Shown: positions 46,982 to 56,842 of the stretch, piece after piece
Layout: every line of letters starts with the position of its first letter
Position numbering within the stretch: position 1 is the first letter of the stretch
DNA from: a bacterium
GTDB taxonomy: Bacteria > Calditrichota > Calditrichia > RBG-13-44-9 > J042
Direction: 5' to 3'
DNA: 64,000 nt
Assembly: GCA_015485355.1 (NCBI GenBank)
Contig: WFTQ01000016.1
Location: 1 to 64,000, forward strand
Notes under the pieces: model-generated
Told to the model about the DNA's origin: nothing
Seen by the model: only the letters and a program-made list of their open reading frames with translations
Databases searched by the model: none
Position numbers and translations under genes: made by a program

Positions 46982-49264
46982 ATGTTACAGAAATTCAAAC
47001 ATAAGTCCCGGGATGAGTTGGTTTTCCGCGCCCGGACATTGCTGGAAAAGAAATTGGAGAAATGGTTATTCCGTTCCCACAGGTATTCACGGAAGTTGCG
47101 GCGGATTACGGTACCCGGGAGCGTGGAGGCGTTTCTGGAACATCCCGGGCGGAAGACCTTTTTTTTCCATCCCACACGCAATGCCTGTCGAGCCCTGTTC
47201 CAGGAACATCTCCAGAAAGAGTTGGAAACGACCATTGCGCGGGCAGAGCAGTTTTCAGCCCATCGATTCGATATGTTAGGGGCACAGTTTTCTTTTGGAG
47301 AACGCATTCCCTGGCAGGTGAATCCGGCTACGGGCAAAGCTTACGAACAGGTGTTCTATCAGGATATTGCCATTTTTGCCGACGATGGTGTGACGGACAT
47401 CAAACATGTATGGGAAATCAATCGTCATCAATTTTTTATCGAGGTGGCCAAAGCGTATTTCGTCACCGGCGATGCGAAATACGCCCACAAGGTTCTGGAG
47501 TGGTTAAACGATTGGATTACCCAGAATCCTTTCAAGATTGGGGTCAATTGGACCAGTGCTCTGGAGGTTGCTGTTCGAGCTTACTCCTGGATCTGGAGTT
47601 TTTATTTCTTATTGGACTCTCCGCTGATGACCGGCGAGGTGCTGGAGCGGGTTCTCAAGCAGCTGTATCTGCATGGCCGCTATATTCGAGAAAATTTGTC
47701 TTTTTATTTCAGCCCTTACAATCATCTTATCGGCGAAGCCTCTGCTTTATTTATGATTGGGTATTTGTTTCCGGAGCTGCCCGAATCCCGGGAATGGCGA
47801 TCGACGGGCTGGCGCATTCTGACCGATGAAATGCCCCGGCAGTTTCATCCGGATGGGATTACGGTGGAGCAGGCCACCTTTTATCATCATTTTACTCTGG
47901 GGTTTTACTTGATGCCCGTAATCATTCGCTTGCAGAATGGCGATCCGGTTCCGAAGTCCATGGTTGAACAATTGCGTCGGATTTTCGAATTTAATCTGCA
48001 TTTTACCAAGCCCGACGGGACTTTCCCCTGGGTGGGCGATATTGATAACGCCCGCTCTATTTATTTCCAGGCGCCGGAACATTGGGACTTTCGGAATATC
48101 CTGGCCATCGGCGCTGTCTTGTTCCGATGGCCCGAGTTGAAATTTGTGGCGGAAAAAAGCTGGGAAGACGTCTTGTGGTTATTTGGAGCGGCTGGTTGGG
48201 AGACCTACCGGCAGTTACCCGCCCGGGTTCCCGGGAAAACCCGGGCCGTTTTTCCTCGTAGTGGGTACGCCGTGGCGCGTTCGGCCTGGGAAAAGACCGC
48301 CCACTACTGCTGGATGGATGTCGGGGAGATTGCCGATGGCTTGTATGCTGATGATACGCCGTCCGCCGCCCACGGTCAGGCCGATATCCTCCATTTTGAA
48401 ATTACCGCCTGGGGAAAAAACTTCATCGTGGATAGTGGATTTCATAATTACCGGGGCAATTTCGAATGGCATCGGCACTTTCGACTCACCCGGGCCCATA
48501 ATACCGTCGAAATCGACGAACAAAGCCAGGCCGAACACGGTCCGCGCATGATGTTGTGGTCCCTTTGTCCCCAACCCCGAATCCTGAAAATGGTGGATCG
48601 AGCGGGTTTGTTCTATCTTCGGGCCACGCACACCGGGTATCATAGGCTGCCTGGACGTCCAGCTCACATCCGCAACTTCTTTTTTCTTTCCGACGCCTAT
48701 TGGGTCATATGGGACGAAATTGTCGGAGAAGGAATCCATCGGGTCGATTCTTACCTGCATTTTAATTACGATTGTCAGGTTACCCTTCGGGGCAACGAAA
48801 TCCATTGTCAATTACAGGACGAACACTTGTTGATTCTGTCTCACGGGAGCCTGCAACAAATAGAGTTCCAGGAAAGTGGGACGCATCCCGAGAACGGCTG
48901 GATTTCTCCTCTATATCGGCACGCTATGCCCGCCCCGCGGTTGAAGTTTTCGGCCCAGGGAGAATTGCCCATGCAGCATGGTTTTTGCATTTTTCCGGTT
49001 ACCGACGTGGATAAATGGGTGGCACACCCCAACGGGGGTGGACAACTGGATTCATTGGCCCGTTCGGTGGAAGTGGAATTTTTGAATTCTCTGGAATTGC
49101 CTTTTACGGAATGTTTTTTTGTCATTCGGGAAAAACAAAAGAGTGGTTTACCAACCGGTTGGGCCTTTGGCCGGGAAGGCCATTTCTATAAAATTCTGGC
49201 CTTCCAGCTGGAAGCGGATGGTGAATGGCGTATCATTCAGGAGGAAACCTTTGAAAGGACGTAA
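46982..49264 (+). CDS. Heparinase II/III family protein (polysaccharide lyase-like)
   Basis: 'YSPYNHLIGEASALFMIGYLFPELPES', 'PHADD-like ADDTPSAAHGQADILHFEI', 'GKNFIVDSGFHNYRGNFEWHRHFRLTRAHNTVEID'. Confidence 0.9.
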   Translation: MLQKFKHKSRDELVFRARTLLEKKLEKWLFRSHRYSRKLRRITVPGSVEAFLEHPGRKTFFFHPTRNACRALFQEHLQKELETTIARAEQFSAHRFDMLGAQFSFGERIPWQVNPATGKAYEQVFYQDIAIFADDGVTDIKHVWEINRHQFFIEVAKAYFVTGDAKYAHKVLEWLNDWITQNPFKIGVNWTSALEVAVRAYSWIWSFYFLLDSPLMTGEVLERVLKQLYLHGRYIRENLSFYFSPYNHLIGEASALFMIGYLFPELPESREWRSTGWRILTDEMPRQFHPDGITVEQATFYHHFTLGFYLMPVIIRLQNGDPVPKSMVEQLRRIFEFNLHFTKPDGTFPWVGDIDNARSIYFQAPEHWDFRNILAIGAVLFRWPELKFVAEKSWEDVLWLFGAAGWETYRQLPARVPGKTRAVFPRSGYAVARSAWEKTAHYCWMDVGEIADGLYADDTPSAAHGQADILHFEITAWGKNFIVDSGFHNYRGNFEWHRHFRLTRAHNTVEIDEQSQAEHGPRMMLWSLCPQPRILKMVDRAGLFYLRATHTGYHRLPGRPAHIRNFFFLSDAYWVIWDEIVGEGIHRVDSYLHFNYDCQVTLRGNEIHCQLQDEHLLILSHGSLQQIEFQESGTHPENGWISPLYRHAMPAPRLKFSAQGELPMQHGFCIFPVTDVDKWVAHPNGGGQLDSLARSVEVEFLNSLELPFTECFFVIREKQKSGLPTGWAFGREGHFYKILAFQLEADGEWRIIQEETFERT

Positions 49265-50333
49265 AAGGGTGAAAGTTTTACACATCACTTCATATCCACC
49301 GCCCCGCTCGGGATGGGGCATTCGAGTCTATTTTCTAAAGCAAGAAATGGAGCGGCAGGGGGAGATTTGCGAGGTGTTGAACACCGGCAAGGGACGTAAA
49401 CTCAAAGGTAGAGATTTCATCCCTTTGTATAACGGGTTGGATTACGTCTGGAAAGTTTTGAAATATCGCCTGAAAGGGTATTTAATTCACATTCACTTAA
49501 ATGGGGACTCCCCTAAAAAATTTGCCATGACCATCATCGCCCAATTGATCAGTTTACTGACCTTCCGACGTACGGTGATTACCTTTCATGCGGGACCGGT
49601 GCAGCGGTATTTTCCCCAGTTTCGGGCACCCTATTTGACGCCCATGTACAAATTCATCTTCAGTGAGGCAAAATACATCATCTGCAACAATGAGGCCGTC
49701 AAGGAAACGATCGCCGGTTATGGAATCAATCCCGATAAAATTATTCCCATTCAATCGTTTAGCAAACAATATCTTCAGTTCCGGGAAATTCCTCTGGATG
49801 GGAAGGTGAAAGCGGTTTTTACCCGGGGTCATCCGGTGATTGTGAGTTATGTGTATTTTCGTCCCGAGTTTTTTGTGGAACATTTGATTCGATTTTTTAA
49901 ACGGTTTGTGGAAAAATATCCCCGCGCTTATCTGGTGATCATCGGTCATGAAACGGGTTCCGAACCCATCAAGGCCTTCGTATCCCGCATGAAGCTGAAA
50001 GAGAGGGTCTATTTTGCAGGCGATCTGGACCACGATACTTTTCTGACCTATCTGAAACGGGCCACGCTTTTTTTACGGACGCCCGTCAAAGACGGGGTCT
50101 GTAGCTCGGTGTTGGAAGCTCTGGCGTTAAAAACCCCCGTTGTGGCCAGCGAGAACGGATCCCGTCCCGATGGGGTTGTCACCTATGAGAATGGTAACAT
50201 CGATGATATGGTGGAAAAGGTGACCTATGTGGTGGAAAATCTGGAGCAAATCAGGCGATCCCTGAGAGAACCGGAAATACCCGACACCGTCAATGAAGAA
50301 ATTCTGTTGATTCGTAAGGCATATCTGAATTAG
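49251..50333 (+). CDS. Glycosyltransferase family 4 (TTG start 49251 or GTG 49269)
   Basis: 'VKVLHITSYPPPRSGWGIRVYFLKQEMERQG', 'FLRTPVKDGVCSSVLEALALKTPVVASENGSRPDGVV'. Confidence 0.87.
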   Translation: MKGRKRVKVLHITSYPPPRSGWGIRVYFLKQEMERQGEICEVLNTGKGRKLKGRDFIPLYNGLDYVWKVLKYRLKGYLIHIHLNGDSPKKFAMTIIAQLISLLTFRRTVITFHAGPVQRYFPQFRAPYLTPMYKFIFSEAKYIICNNEAVKETIAGYGINPDKIIPIQSFSKQYLQFREIPLDGKVKAVFTRGHPVIVSYVYFRPEFFVEHLIRFFKRFVEKYPRAYLVIIGHETGSEPIKAFVSRMKLKERVYFAGDLDHDTFLTYLKRATLFLRTPVKDGVCSSVLEALALKTPVVASENGSRPDGVVTYENGNIDDMVEKVTYVVENLEQIRRSLREPEIPDTVNEEILLIRKAYLN

Positions 50334-50604
50334 TCCAACGGTCAACACGGTTCGCATAGGGTGGACATGGGCTGCGGTGGAGGCGCCACGTGTGGAAAAG
50401 GGTTGCGCAATTTTTATACATCCGCCGAAGAGGAAGGTAATTTTCTCCCATTGAAATTTTCCGTAAATGATAATTCTATAAAGCCCAATGTCCTGTATGC
50501 ACTCTGGTATAGATTTTGAAACGGGAATCGTTACCAAGTTGGTTAAAACATCGGGAATGTCAGAAAAGCGAGCGCTCTGGTGAACACATAACAGGGGGTC
50601 CATA

Positions 50605-53184
50605 ATGAGAGCAGCCGTGGGGATCATCATTCTATCAGTTATTGCGGGCCTGGCGGGGCTTTCGGCGCAGGTATATCAATGGAAACATAACACCGATATT
50701 GTATACGTCCGTCCCGTGGCGGAGGGCGGCGGGTTGGTACGAACCGTTCGGGGCGTTGTCGGTTCGGGGATAAAGATACAAATCGTTAATGGTACAGTGA
50801 CCTTTACTGCCAAAGCCGTAACGCTTAATGGGGCGTCGGCGTCTGTGGATTATAATATGCCCGCGGAAATCCGTTATCAATTCTTTCTTCACAGTCCCGA
50901 TGCCAATGGCAATGATATGGTCAATTCCATCAGTGGTGTACTGAGCGGGCCTCAATCGATTCAGTGGTCTTCCGGTTCGGTGCCTGATGGCGTGTATGCC
51001 GTGAGTATCCGGTTATATTCCGGTGGAACCTCTTCCAATGCCGATATCAGCCGTTTTCGCTCCCGACCGTTAATCATTATTGTCGATAATGAGGGAAATC
51101 CCAAAACCGGTCCCCAGTGGTTGCCTGTTACCGGATACGAGGGGATGCGATCCCGCAATTATGGGGGCACCGGGGTGGATTGGGTCTGGTATCCGGGTTG
51201 GAGCCTGCCCCAATCCAACAATTATCCCTATCAATTTATCGACCCGCCCACCACCACACAGGCCAGAAATAAACTGGCTTCGGATAATCAGTGGTTTACC
51301 GAAACCTGGTGGGGATCGTTAAACGCCCGATATGACGAAGAACCGACTTTTGCACGAACCAACGAAGGACATGTGGTGATTGTTGGGACCGACTTTTACA
51401 CCGCCAACCAGAAAAAGTCGGATGCCCTTCATACCTTCCTGACCGACGGGCCCCGCAATCAAGGGGGGGTAATGGGTCCCACCACGCTGGTAGCCAATGC
51501 CAGGGGGCCGGGGGTTCTGGGCGCCACTCATGCCGATCGCATCATCTACGCCGGGCCCGAAGGCATCTACACCGTCGCGGGATACGTAACCCGTCCGGAT
51601 GCCCTCCCCTGCATCATGGGAGATTGTTCAGAAAATAATCTGTTGGACCAAAAACAGCTGATCGGCAATTTTGTTGATGACCAGGGGTTTGCTTTCAGCA
51701 AACAATCGGAATTGGTATTCGATCCTCAGGATGACAACAAGATTTATGTCTCCGATTCTTATAATCACCGCATCGCTCTATTAGAGGTGAACGGTTGTGA
51801 TCAAACCTTCCGGAATTGCTCCCCGGGTTATCCCAGAATCAGCACCCTTGCCGGTCAATATGGAATCTCCGGATATGAAGATGGAGCGGCATCCACCGCC
51901 AAATTCAATCAACCCGAAGGCATGGCGGTTATCGGCCGTACCCTGTATGTCGCCGATCGAGGTAATAATGCGGTTCGATCTATCGATCTGGATCAGGGGA
52001 CGGTGAGCACGGTACTGGGTCCCGGTGCTTTTGGGGACGCTCCGTACATTGTCCGCCGTACCTCTCAAGGGAATCTGGTGGTTAAAGCGGGTCGCCCTAT
52101 CTATCATGTGGATTTGTCCACCAAAAGTGTTACATATATCACCGATGGGGGTAAGGAAGATCGTATGGGGATGGATGTAGATTGGCGGGGAAATTTTGGA
52201 CCGGTCGATGACATCATTTTTACAGGGTATGAAAGTGATCATGGCATTGCCCGGGTCCCTCTGGATGGATCGTCTCGAGTGAAATTAATTGGAGACGCCG
52301 GATATCCGGTGTACTATAAAGACGCCATGGGAGGAGGTGCCGGTTCTTACGGATTGCAGATAGCGATTGATGATGAAGAAGCCCGGTTATATATCACCTA
52401 CACTTATCGAGAACGTTTGAGTGTTATCCGCCCCTTACGCAATACCGATCCGGATGATATCGATGTGGACCTGGCCCAGCGGGGCAAATACATTTTGCAT
52501 TTTGGCACCGTATGGGACTTTAATCAACACTGGCAGCGCGCTTCGCTGGCCGCCATCCACGGCCCCACAGGGCATCACTGGCTGGGGAATACCATTCCCA
52601 CTTTTGATGAATTGGCGGAAATGAGCGATCTGGAACTGGCGGCCTATATTCAAAAGGGAATGGGGGGGCATATTCCCCGGCCCGAAATCACCGGGAAAGA
52701 TCTACAGGCGCTGATCTATTATATCAAAGTTTCTGCCTTAAAGGGCAAATTGGAACCCGTGGATCCCACCATTATCAAACAAAATCTGGCCGGTACGGAA
52801 TATTGGCCGGACGTCAGTGATAATAGTGCTCCCCGTATCAGCAACATTGTCGTGGTGGATCTGGGCGGCGGTACGTATGAGATCAACTGGGAAACCGATG
52901 AACCCGCCATTGGATTGGTTGTCTATGGTACCAGCAATGCAACGATTAATTATAAAGGCCCTATTCAGCGAGACGTTTATGGATTGTTTTCGGAAATCGA
53001 GGACGGTTATTTTCAGCAACACAGTGTAAAATTGTATCATGTGCCCGCCGACCAGCGCATGAAGTTTAAAATTTTCAGTAAAGACAAAGCAGGCAATGTG
53101 GCCAAAAGTAACGAGTTGATTCTGGAAGCCGGGAGTCCGGGGCAGCCTCCCAGTCCCCCGAAAAATTTAAGAATCCGTCCCTGA
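50605..53184 (+). CDS. Secreted NHL-repeat protein with cytochrome-c-like helical segment and C-terminal Fn3-like domain
   Basis: Signal 'AAVGIIILSVIAGLAGLSAQ'; 'STLAGQYGISGYEDGAASTAKFNQPEGMAVIGRTLYVADRGNNAVRSIDL' NHL; C-term 'YEINWETDEPAIGLVVYG'. Confidence 0.8.
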   Translation: MRAAVGIIILSVIAGLAGLSAQVYQWKHNTDIVYVRPVAEGGGLVRTVRGVVGSGIKIQIVNGTVTFTAKAVTLNGASASVDYNMPAEIRYQFFLHSPDANGNDMVNSISGVLSGPQSIQWSSGSVPDGVYAVSIRLYSGGTSSNADISRFRSRPLIIIVDNEGNPKTGPQWLPVTGYEGMRSRNYGGTGVDWVWYPGWSLPQSNNYPYQFIDPPTTTQARNKLASDNQWFTETWWGSLNARYDEEPTFARTNEGHVVIVGTDFYTANQKKSDALHTFLTDGPRNQGGVMGPTTLVANARGPGVLGATHADRIIYAGPEGIYTVAGYVTRPDALPCIMGDCSENNLLDQKQLIGNFVDDQGFAFSKQSELVFDPQDDNKIYVSDSYNHRIALLEVNGCDQTFRNCSPGYPRISTLAGQYGISGYEDGAASTAKFNQPEGMAVIGRTLYVADRGNNAVRSIDLDQGTVSTVLGPGAFGDAPYIVRRTSQGNLVVKAGRPIYHVDLSTKSVTYITDGGKEDRMGMDVDWRGNFGPVDDIIFTGYESDHGIARVPLDGSSRVKLIGDAGYPVYYKDAMGGGAGSYGLQIAIDDEEARLYITYTYRERLSVIRPLRNTDPDDIDVDLAQRGKYILHFGTVWDFNQHWQRASLAAIHGPTGHHWLGNTIPTFDELAEMSDLELAAYIQKGMGGHIPRPEITGKDLQALIYYIKVSALKGKLEPVDPTIIKQNLAGTEYWPDVSDNSAPRISNIVVVDLGGGTYEINWETDEPAIGLVVYGTSNATINYKGPIQRDVYGLFSEIEDGYFQQHSVKLYHVPADQRMKFKIFSKDKAGNVAKSNELILEAGSPGQPPSPPKNLRIRP

Positions 53185-53387
53185 ACGGTTCGAGTGCGGC
53201 GATAAGCGTAACCCGCTTCACATGTTGTCCATCTTAAAAACATTCCTCCCATGTTGTGATGGATTGCAGGCCGCGGCCGGATAAGATCATCCCTATGATC
53301 CACCCATTGAATGTTTGCTTGATAAACCCAAAAGTTCTGTTACATCCCTAACCAAAGTGTTAACCGGTTCAATGATACGAGGTTACC

Positions 53388-54203
53388 GTGGAACGCGGCT
53401 GGTACAAAAATTGGATTAAACACACATTATTAAGAAAAGCGAATTTTCGCCGAATTCATATCATTGGGTGTGCACGCTCCGGAACCACGTTATTGAATTT
53501 TGTTCTGAGTGGATTCAGAAACACGATCTTGCATCAAAAGGAAGTTTCGGTATGGAATTGGCCCAGTTTAAGACAAACGTTCTCCCTGGTCCGGAAGTAC
53601 GGATTTGGAGCAGAGCCCTTTTTCCTGGTAACCAAAAGAAATGCCACCTGGTGGTTTCCGGAAAAATTGGAGCGCTTGATTCGCTACACAGAACGGTTCC
53701 AGATAGGCATCATCTACTTGATTCGTGATCCTCGGGATGTGTTAACCAGTAAGCATGCACTGGACGAGCGGCAATATTATGTCTCTTTCGATACCTGGAA
53801 GCATTCCATCGAAGCCGGAGAATTGATATTAGACCGATTAAAGAATTACCCGGGTTTACTGATTATTCGATATGAGGATCTGATCGAGGACATTCATCGG
53901 GTGGAAAAATCCTTGAAAGCCACATTTGGCCTCCAGTTAAAACCCAATGTGGCTTCTTTGAGCCGCCTGAACGATTATCTGGACGAAGACAGCCGTAAGA
54001 GTCGAATGATTCAATACATGCATGGCCTCAGGAATTTTGATTCCGGTTCGATTAATAAATGGAAGAAAGATCCCAAAAAACGGCATTATCTGAAAACCCT
54101 GTGGGAGGATCCGGAAAAAAGAGACCGTCTGGAAAGTGTCCTGAAAAAATACAACTATTCACCCCATTCACTCGAAAAAGAGGATACCCGTTATGAAAGA
54201 TAA
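53388..54203 (+). CDS. Sulfotransferase, copy 2
   Basis: 'IHIIGCARSGTTLLNFVLSGF', 'IIYLIRDPRDVLTSKHA'; GTG start. Confidence 0.88.
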   Translation: MERGWYKNWIKHTLLRKANFRRIHIIGCARSGTTLLNFVLSGFRNTILHQKEVSVWNWPSLRQTFSLVRKYGFGAEPFFLVTKRNATWWFPEKLERLIRYTERFQIGIIYLIRDPRDVLTSKHALDERQYYVSFDTWKHSIEAGELILDRLKNYPGLLIIRYEDLIEDIHRVEKSLKATFGLQLKPNVASLSRLNDYLDEDSRKSRMIQYMHGLRNFDSGSINKWKKDPKKRHYLKTLWEDPEKRDRLESVLKKYNYSPHSLEKEDTRYER

Positions 54204-55464
54204 TGGGAAAAGGTTAAAGGTATTATTTTTATCGCAGCGTTTCTTGTTCCCGCAGGATACCGGAGGTAAAATCCGTACCGGAAAAATTTTAGAACAGTTG
54301 CATAACCATTACCAAATAACCGTCATCAGTAATGTCGAATCCCCCAAAGATGATCCTTACATTCCGCAAATGCAGCAAATTTGCACTAAATTTGTGCCGG
54401 TTCCCTGGAAAGAAATACCCCGGTATACCGTGAAATGGTATTGGGATATTTTCAAAAAGTCGTTTTCCATGTATCCGGTGCCCATGTTGAATGATTACTC
54501 TCCGGAGTTGGAACATGCGGTTTTGGAGGAACTTCGGAAAGAAGCGTATGATCTGGCCATTTGCGATTTTATGCAATCCACCCTGAATTTCCGCCAGGTT
54601 ACCGGGATACCCAAGATATTGTTTCAACACAATGTGGAAGCGACGATCTCTTGGCGGCACATGAAGCGGGCCCGTGATCCTCTGTTCAAGATGTTCTGGT
54701 GGTTACAATTCCGGAAAATGTTTTATCACGAGAAACGAGAGTCGTCCCGATTCGATGCCGTCATCGCCGTCTCGGAGCTGGACAAGCAGCGGTTTGAAGA
54801 GTGGTATGGACTGCGACATGTGTACGTGATACCCACCGGGGTGGATACGCAATTCTATGCCCCTCGCCCCGAAGTACCCGAAAAAAAACAGATAGTCTTT
54901 GTGGGAGCCATGGATTGGCTCCCGAATCATGATGCCATGCTGTATTTTCTGGAAGAAATCTTTCCCCGAATTGTGAAGGAAGAACCCGAGGTCCGGTTTG
55001 TGATTGTGGGGCGTAATCCCGCTCCCAGACTCCAAAAGCTGGTGCAACGCTATTCCCAGGTGGAACTAACCGGGTGGGTGGAGGATACCCGGCCGTATGT
55101 TCACGAAAGTGCGGTATTTATCGTCCCCATTCGGATTGGCGGTGGAACCCGGATGAAGATCTATGAAGCCATGTCCATGGAAAAGGCCATTGTTTCCACA
55201 CGGGTGGGAGCCGAGGGACTACCGCTGACAGATCGTCAACATCTTTATCTGGCCGATACCCCGGAGGCATTCGCCCGGGACGTGTTAGCCTTACTGCGGG
55301 ACGAAGCGGAACGTCAACGCATCGGTAAACAAGCCCGACAGTACGTTTACGACCACTTCCGTTGGGAAAAGGTGGCTCAGGTGTTTGCCGAGATTTGCGA
55401 GCGTGTTGTTCAACAAAAAGCATCGCCTGCCTATGATGAGGAACGGGTGATGGAGACCCATTAG
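54193..55464 (+). CDS. Glycosyltransferase family 4, resembling TIGR03087-type XrtA-system GT
   Basis: 'KVLFLSQRFLFPQDTGGKIRTGKILEQLHNHYQITVIS', 'IVFVGAMDWLPNHDAMLYFLEEIFP', 'GGGTRMKIYEAMSMEKAIVSTRVGAEGL'. Confidence 0.92.
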   Translation: MKDNGKRLKVLFLSQRFLFPQDTGGKIRTGKILEQLHNHYQITVISNVESPKDDPYIPQMQQICTKFVPVPWKEIPRYTVKWYWDIFKKSFSMYPVPMLNDYSPELEHAVLEELRKEAYDLAICDFMQSTLNFRQVTGIPKILFQHNVEATISWRHMKRARDPLFKMFWWLQFRKMFYHEKRESSRFDAVIAVSELDKQRFEEWYGLRHVYVIPTGVDTQFYAPRPEVPEKKQIVFVGAMDWLPNHDAMLYFLEEIFPRIVKEEPEVRFVIVGRNPAPRLQKLVQRYSQVELTGWVEDTRPYVHESAVFIVPIRIGGGTRMKIYEAMSMEKAIVSTRVGAEGLPLTDRQHLYLADTPEAFARDVLALLRDEAERQRIGKQARQYVYDHFRWEKVAQVFAEICERVVQQKASPAYDEERVMETH

Positions 55465-55498
55465 GGCGGGTCCATCATTCAGGGTTTTGATTGTTAAA

Positions 55499-56827
55499 AT
55501 GGAGGGCAAGAGTTTGAGAATCGGGATATTTGGTTTAGGGTATGTGGGCTGCGTGTCCGCCGCCTGTTTTGCCAAAGAAGGCCACCAGGTCATTGGTGTG
55601 GATGTCAATGTCGATAAGGTCAGCATTATTAATGCCGGTAAAAGTCCCATTGTAGAGCCGGGATTGGATGAATTAATCGGCGAAGTCGTTCAGCAGGGTA
55701 GGCTGCGGGCTACCAGGGACTATAAAGAAGCGGTGGCTCATTCGGATATCTCGTTGATTTGCGTGGGGACTCCCAGCCATAAAAATGGAAGTGTCAGCCT
55801 GGAATACGTCTTTCGGGTTGCCGAACAGATTGGAGAAGCCATCCGGGAAATCGACCACTATCATGTGGTGGTCATCCGAAGTACCGTGCCCCCGGGAACT
55901 CTGGAAAAGGTGTTACAGATCATCGCTGACAAATCCGGAAAGACCATGGGGGAGCATTTCGGTGGCTGTTCGAATCCCGAGTTCTTACGCGAGGGCACCG
56001 CGTTAAAGGATTTTTATGATCCGCCCTATACCATCATCGGAGAACTGGACCACAAGAGTGGTGCCCTGGTGGAACAAATGTATGCTTTCCTGAAGGCCCC
56101 CCTGATTCGTACCGAGGTCAAAGTGGCGGAATTGGTGAAATATGCCAACAACGTTTTCCATGCCTTAAAAGTGGCCTTTGCCAACGAAATGGGTACGATT
56201 TGTAAGGCGCACGGGGTGGACAGCCACAAGTTGATGGAAATCTTTGTTATGGATACCAAATTGAACATTTCCGCTTATTATTTAAAACCCGGCTTTGCCT
56301 TCGGGGGCTCCTGTTTGCCCAAGGATGTGCGGGCGCTGACCTATCAAGCCAAAGAACTGGATCTGGAGCTGCCCTTGATCCGCTCCCTTATGCCAAGCAA
56401 TCAGGAACATATCCGCCGGGCGGTGGAGATGATTCTGGCCCACGGTCAAAAACGCATAGGCGTTATGGGGTTAAGCTTTAAAGGCAATACCGATGATCTT
56501 CGAGAAAGCCCCATGGTGGATGTGGTCGAAACTCTCATCGGGAAAGGCTACGATATTCGAATTTACGATCGCAATGTCCACCTGGCCCGCCTGTTCGGGG
56601 CCAATAAAGAATATATCAATAAAAAAATTCCCCATATTTCCCGGCTGATGGTCGATCGGGTGGATAAAATCCTGGAATTTGCCGAAATCATCGTCATTGG
56701 TAACAAGAACCCGGAATTTGCCGGCTTGATTGAACATCTAAACCATCATTTCATCGTCATCGACTTCGTCCGGATCGTGGAAGATCTCAGCCGCCTTCAG
56801 GTGAAATACGATGGGTTGTGTTGGTAG
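55499..56827 (+). CDS. UDP-glucose/GDP-mannose 6-dehydrogenase family
   Basis: 'LRIGIFGLGYVGCVSAACFAKEGHQVIGVDV', 'EPGLDELI', 'FAFGGSCLPKDVRAL', 'GLSFKGNTDDLRESP'. Confidence 0.96.
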   Translation: MEGKSLRIGIFGLGYVGCVSAACFAKEGHQVIGVDVNVDKVSIINAGKSPIVEPGLDELIGEVVQQGRLRATRDYKEAVAHSDISLICVGTPSHKNGSVSLEYVFRVAEQIGEAIREIDHYHVVVIRSTVPPGTLEKVLQIIADKSGKTMGEHFGGCSNPEFLREGTALKDFYDPPYTIIGELDHKSGALVEQMYAFLKAPLIRTEVKVAELVKYANNVFHALKVAFANEMGTICKAHGVDSHKLMEIFVMDTKLNISAYYLKPGFAFGGSCLPKDVRALTYQAKELDLELPLIRSLMPSNQEHIRRAVEMILAHGQKRIGVMGLSFKGNTDDLRESPMVDVVETLIGKGYDIRIYDRNVHLARLFGANKEYINKKIPHISRLMVDRVDKILEFAEIIVIGNKNPEFAGLIEHLNHHFIVIDFVRIVEDLSRLQVKYDGLCW

Positions 56828-56842
56828 AGATGAGGCCAAACG

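Noticed and set aside
47062-47829. 255-aa + strand ORF in alternative frame
   Set aside because: Lies inside the heparinase II/III-like CDS in another frame, no domain or RBS support
49119-49250. Upstream extension of the 49119-50333 ORF
   Set aside because: Overlaps heparinase-like CDS by 146 bp; the homologous start 'VKVLHITSYPPP' and RBS (caggaggaaa) support a start at 49251 or 49269
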